The notes under the pieces are model-generated. The model saw only the letters and a list, made by a program, of their open reading frames with translations, searched no databases and was not told the DNA's origin. From NCBI GenBank assembly GCA_018813625.1, contig JAHJBA010000052.1, forward strand, positions 1-6,297: DNA of 6,297 nt, written 5' to 3'. The translations under genes were made by a program, and so were the position numbers. Positions 6,060 through 6,297 of the stretch are shown piece after piece (within the stretch, counting starts at the first letter, position 1; each line of letters opens with the position of its first letter). This DNA is from Patescibacteria group bacterium (GTDB lineage Bacteria > Patescibacteriota > Minisyncoccia > Phycocordibacterales > UBA9973).

Positions 6060-6293
6060 ATGAACAAAGGCCTTTTAATTCTTATAATTGTTGTATCTAT
6101 TTTAGTAATTCGTTTTTTTGGTTCTACTGTGTTTTTATGGCTCCTTCCAGTTGCTCTTTTAGGGGTCGCTGTTGCATTTTTTTATCCAATTTTTGTAGAT
6201 GAAGGTCGGGTTCCAGAGTTCTCAGAATTATTAAAGAGGATATGGAAAAAATTTAAAAAATTTGAATCAAAATTTTTTAAGTGGCTGGATTAA
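6060..6293 (+). CDS. Small two-helix membrane protein of unknown function
   Basis: I do not recognise a family for this 77-residue protein. Residues 4-19 (GLLILIIVVSILVIRF) and about 23-45 are strongly hydrophobic and read as two transmembrane helices joined by a very short turn, giving a hairpin with both ends on the same side. The remainder, 49-77, is soluble, basic and aromatic (KRIWKKFKKFESKFFKW) and could be an amphipathic helix lying on the membrane or touching a partner; Lys/Arg abundance places it in the cytoplasm. The gene begins 4 nt after the ATPase stop and is probably co-transcribed with it. That pairing suggests, but does not prove, that it anchors the otherwise soluble ATPase. 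There is no Shine-Dalgarno sequence; a weak -10-like TAGAAT (6048-6053) overlaps the preceding stop codon, 6 nt before the ATG. Confidence 0.75.
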   Translation: MNKGLLILIIVVSILVIRFFGSTVFLWLLPVALLGVAVAFFYPIFVDEGRVPEFSELLKRIWKKFKKFESKFFKWLD

Positions 6294-6297
6294 TAAT

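Overview
The window is AT-rich and gene-dense. It carries one gene cut by the left edge, four complete genes and very little spacer DNA. It looks like a chromosomal segment of a Patescibacteria (Candidate Phyla Radiation) bacterium, probably on the Parcubacteria side. This rests on remembered family resemblance, not a search: a small winged-helix protein with a PaaX/Cas2-like C-terminal half, and a soluble VirD4/TraD-like ATPase fused to a CxxC...CxxC zinc ribbon and a long disordered tail, are both typical of that radiation. All five stop codons are TAA. No in-frame TGA occurs in any gene, so nothing suggests the UGA-glycine code of Gracilibacteria/Absconditabacteria.

Layout from left to right. 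Positions 1-1330 (+) hold the 3' part of an ABC exporter half-transporter with a complete nucleotide-binding domain. A PaaX/Cas2-like putative regulator (1327-1851, -) meets it tail to tail, and the two stop codons overlap inside one TTAA. The 206-bp divergent spacer 1852-2057 is the regulatory centre of the window. It has two sigma70-type promoters, each with a 17-bp spacer, arranged as exact mirror images around position 1897.5. Their -35 boxes lie in the arms of a 40-bp imperfect inverted repeat. Downstream of the rightward promoter, the dnaK leader can fold into a hairpin of about 22 bp. Then come dnaK (2058-3965, +), the VirD4/TraD-like ATPase (3983-6055, +) and a 77-residue two-helix membrane protein (6060-6293, +), separated by gaps of 17 and 4 nt.

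How the parts may work together (inference): the winged-helix protein could bind the shared palindrome and repress both its own gene and dnaK, in place of the HrcA/CIRCE control seen in many bacteria; no CIRCE element is present. The leader hairpin could add a second, RNA-level control of dnaK. The ATPase has its own extended -10 element directly before its ATG and lacks the N-terminal membrane anchor of classical coupling proteins. The small membrane protein behind it could be that anchor.

No gene start has a recognisable Shine-Dalgarno sequence at normal spacing. At the putative regulator and at the ATPase, the -10 box is placed so that transcription would begin at or next to the ATG, which suggests leaderless mRNAs. 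I saw no tRNA, rRNA, CRISPR array, insertion sequence or convincing intrinsic terminator.
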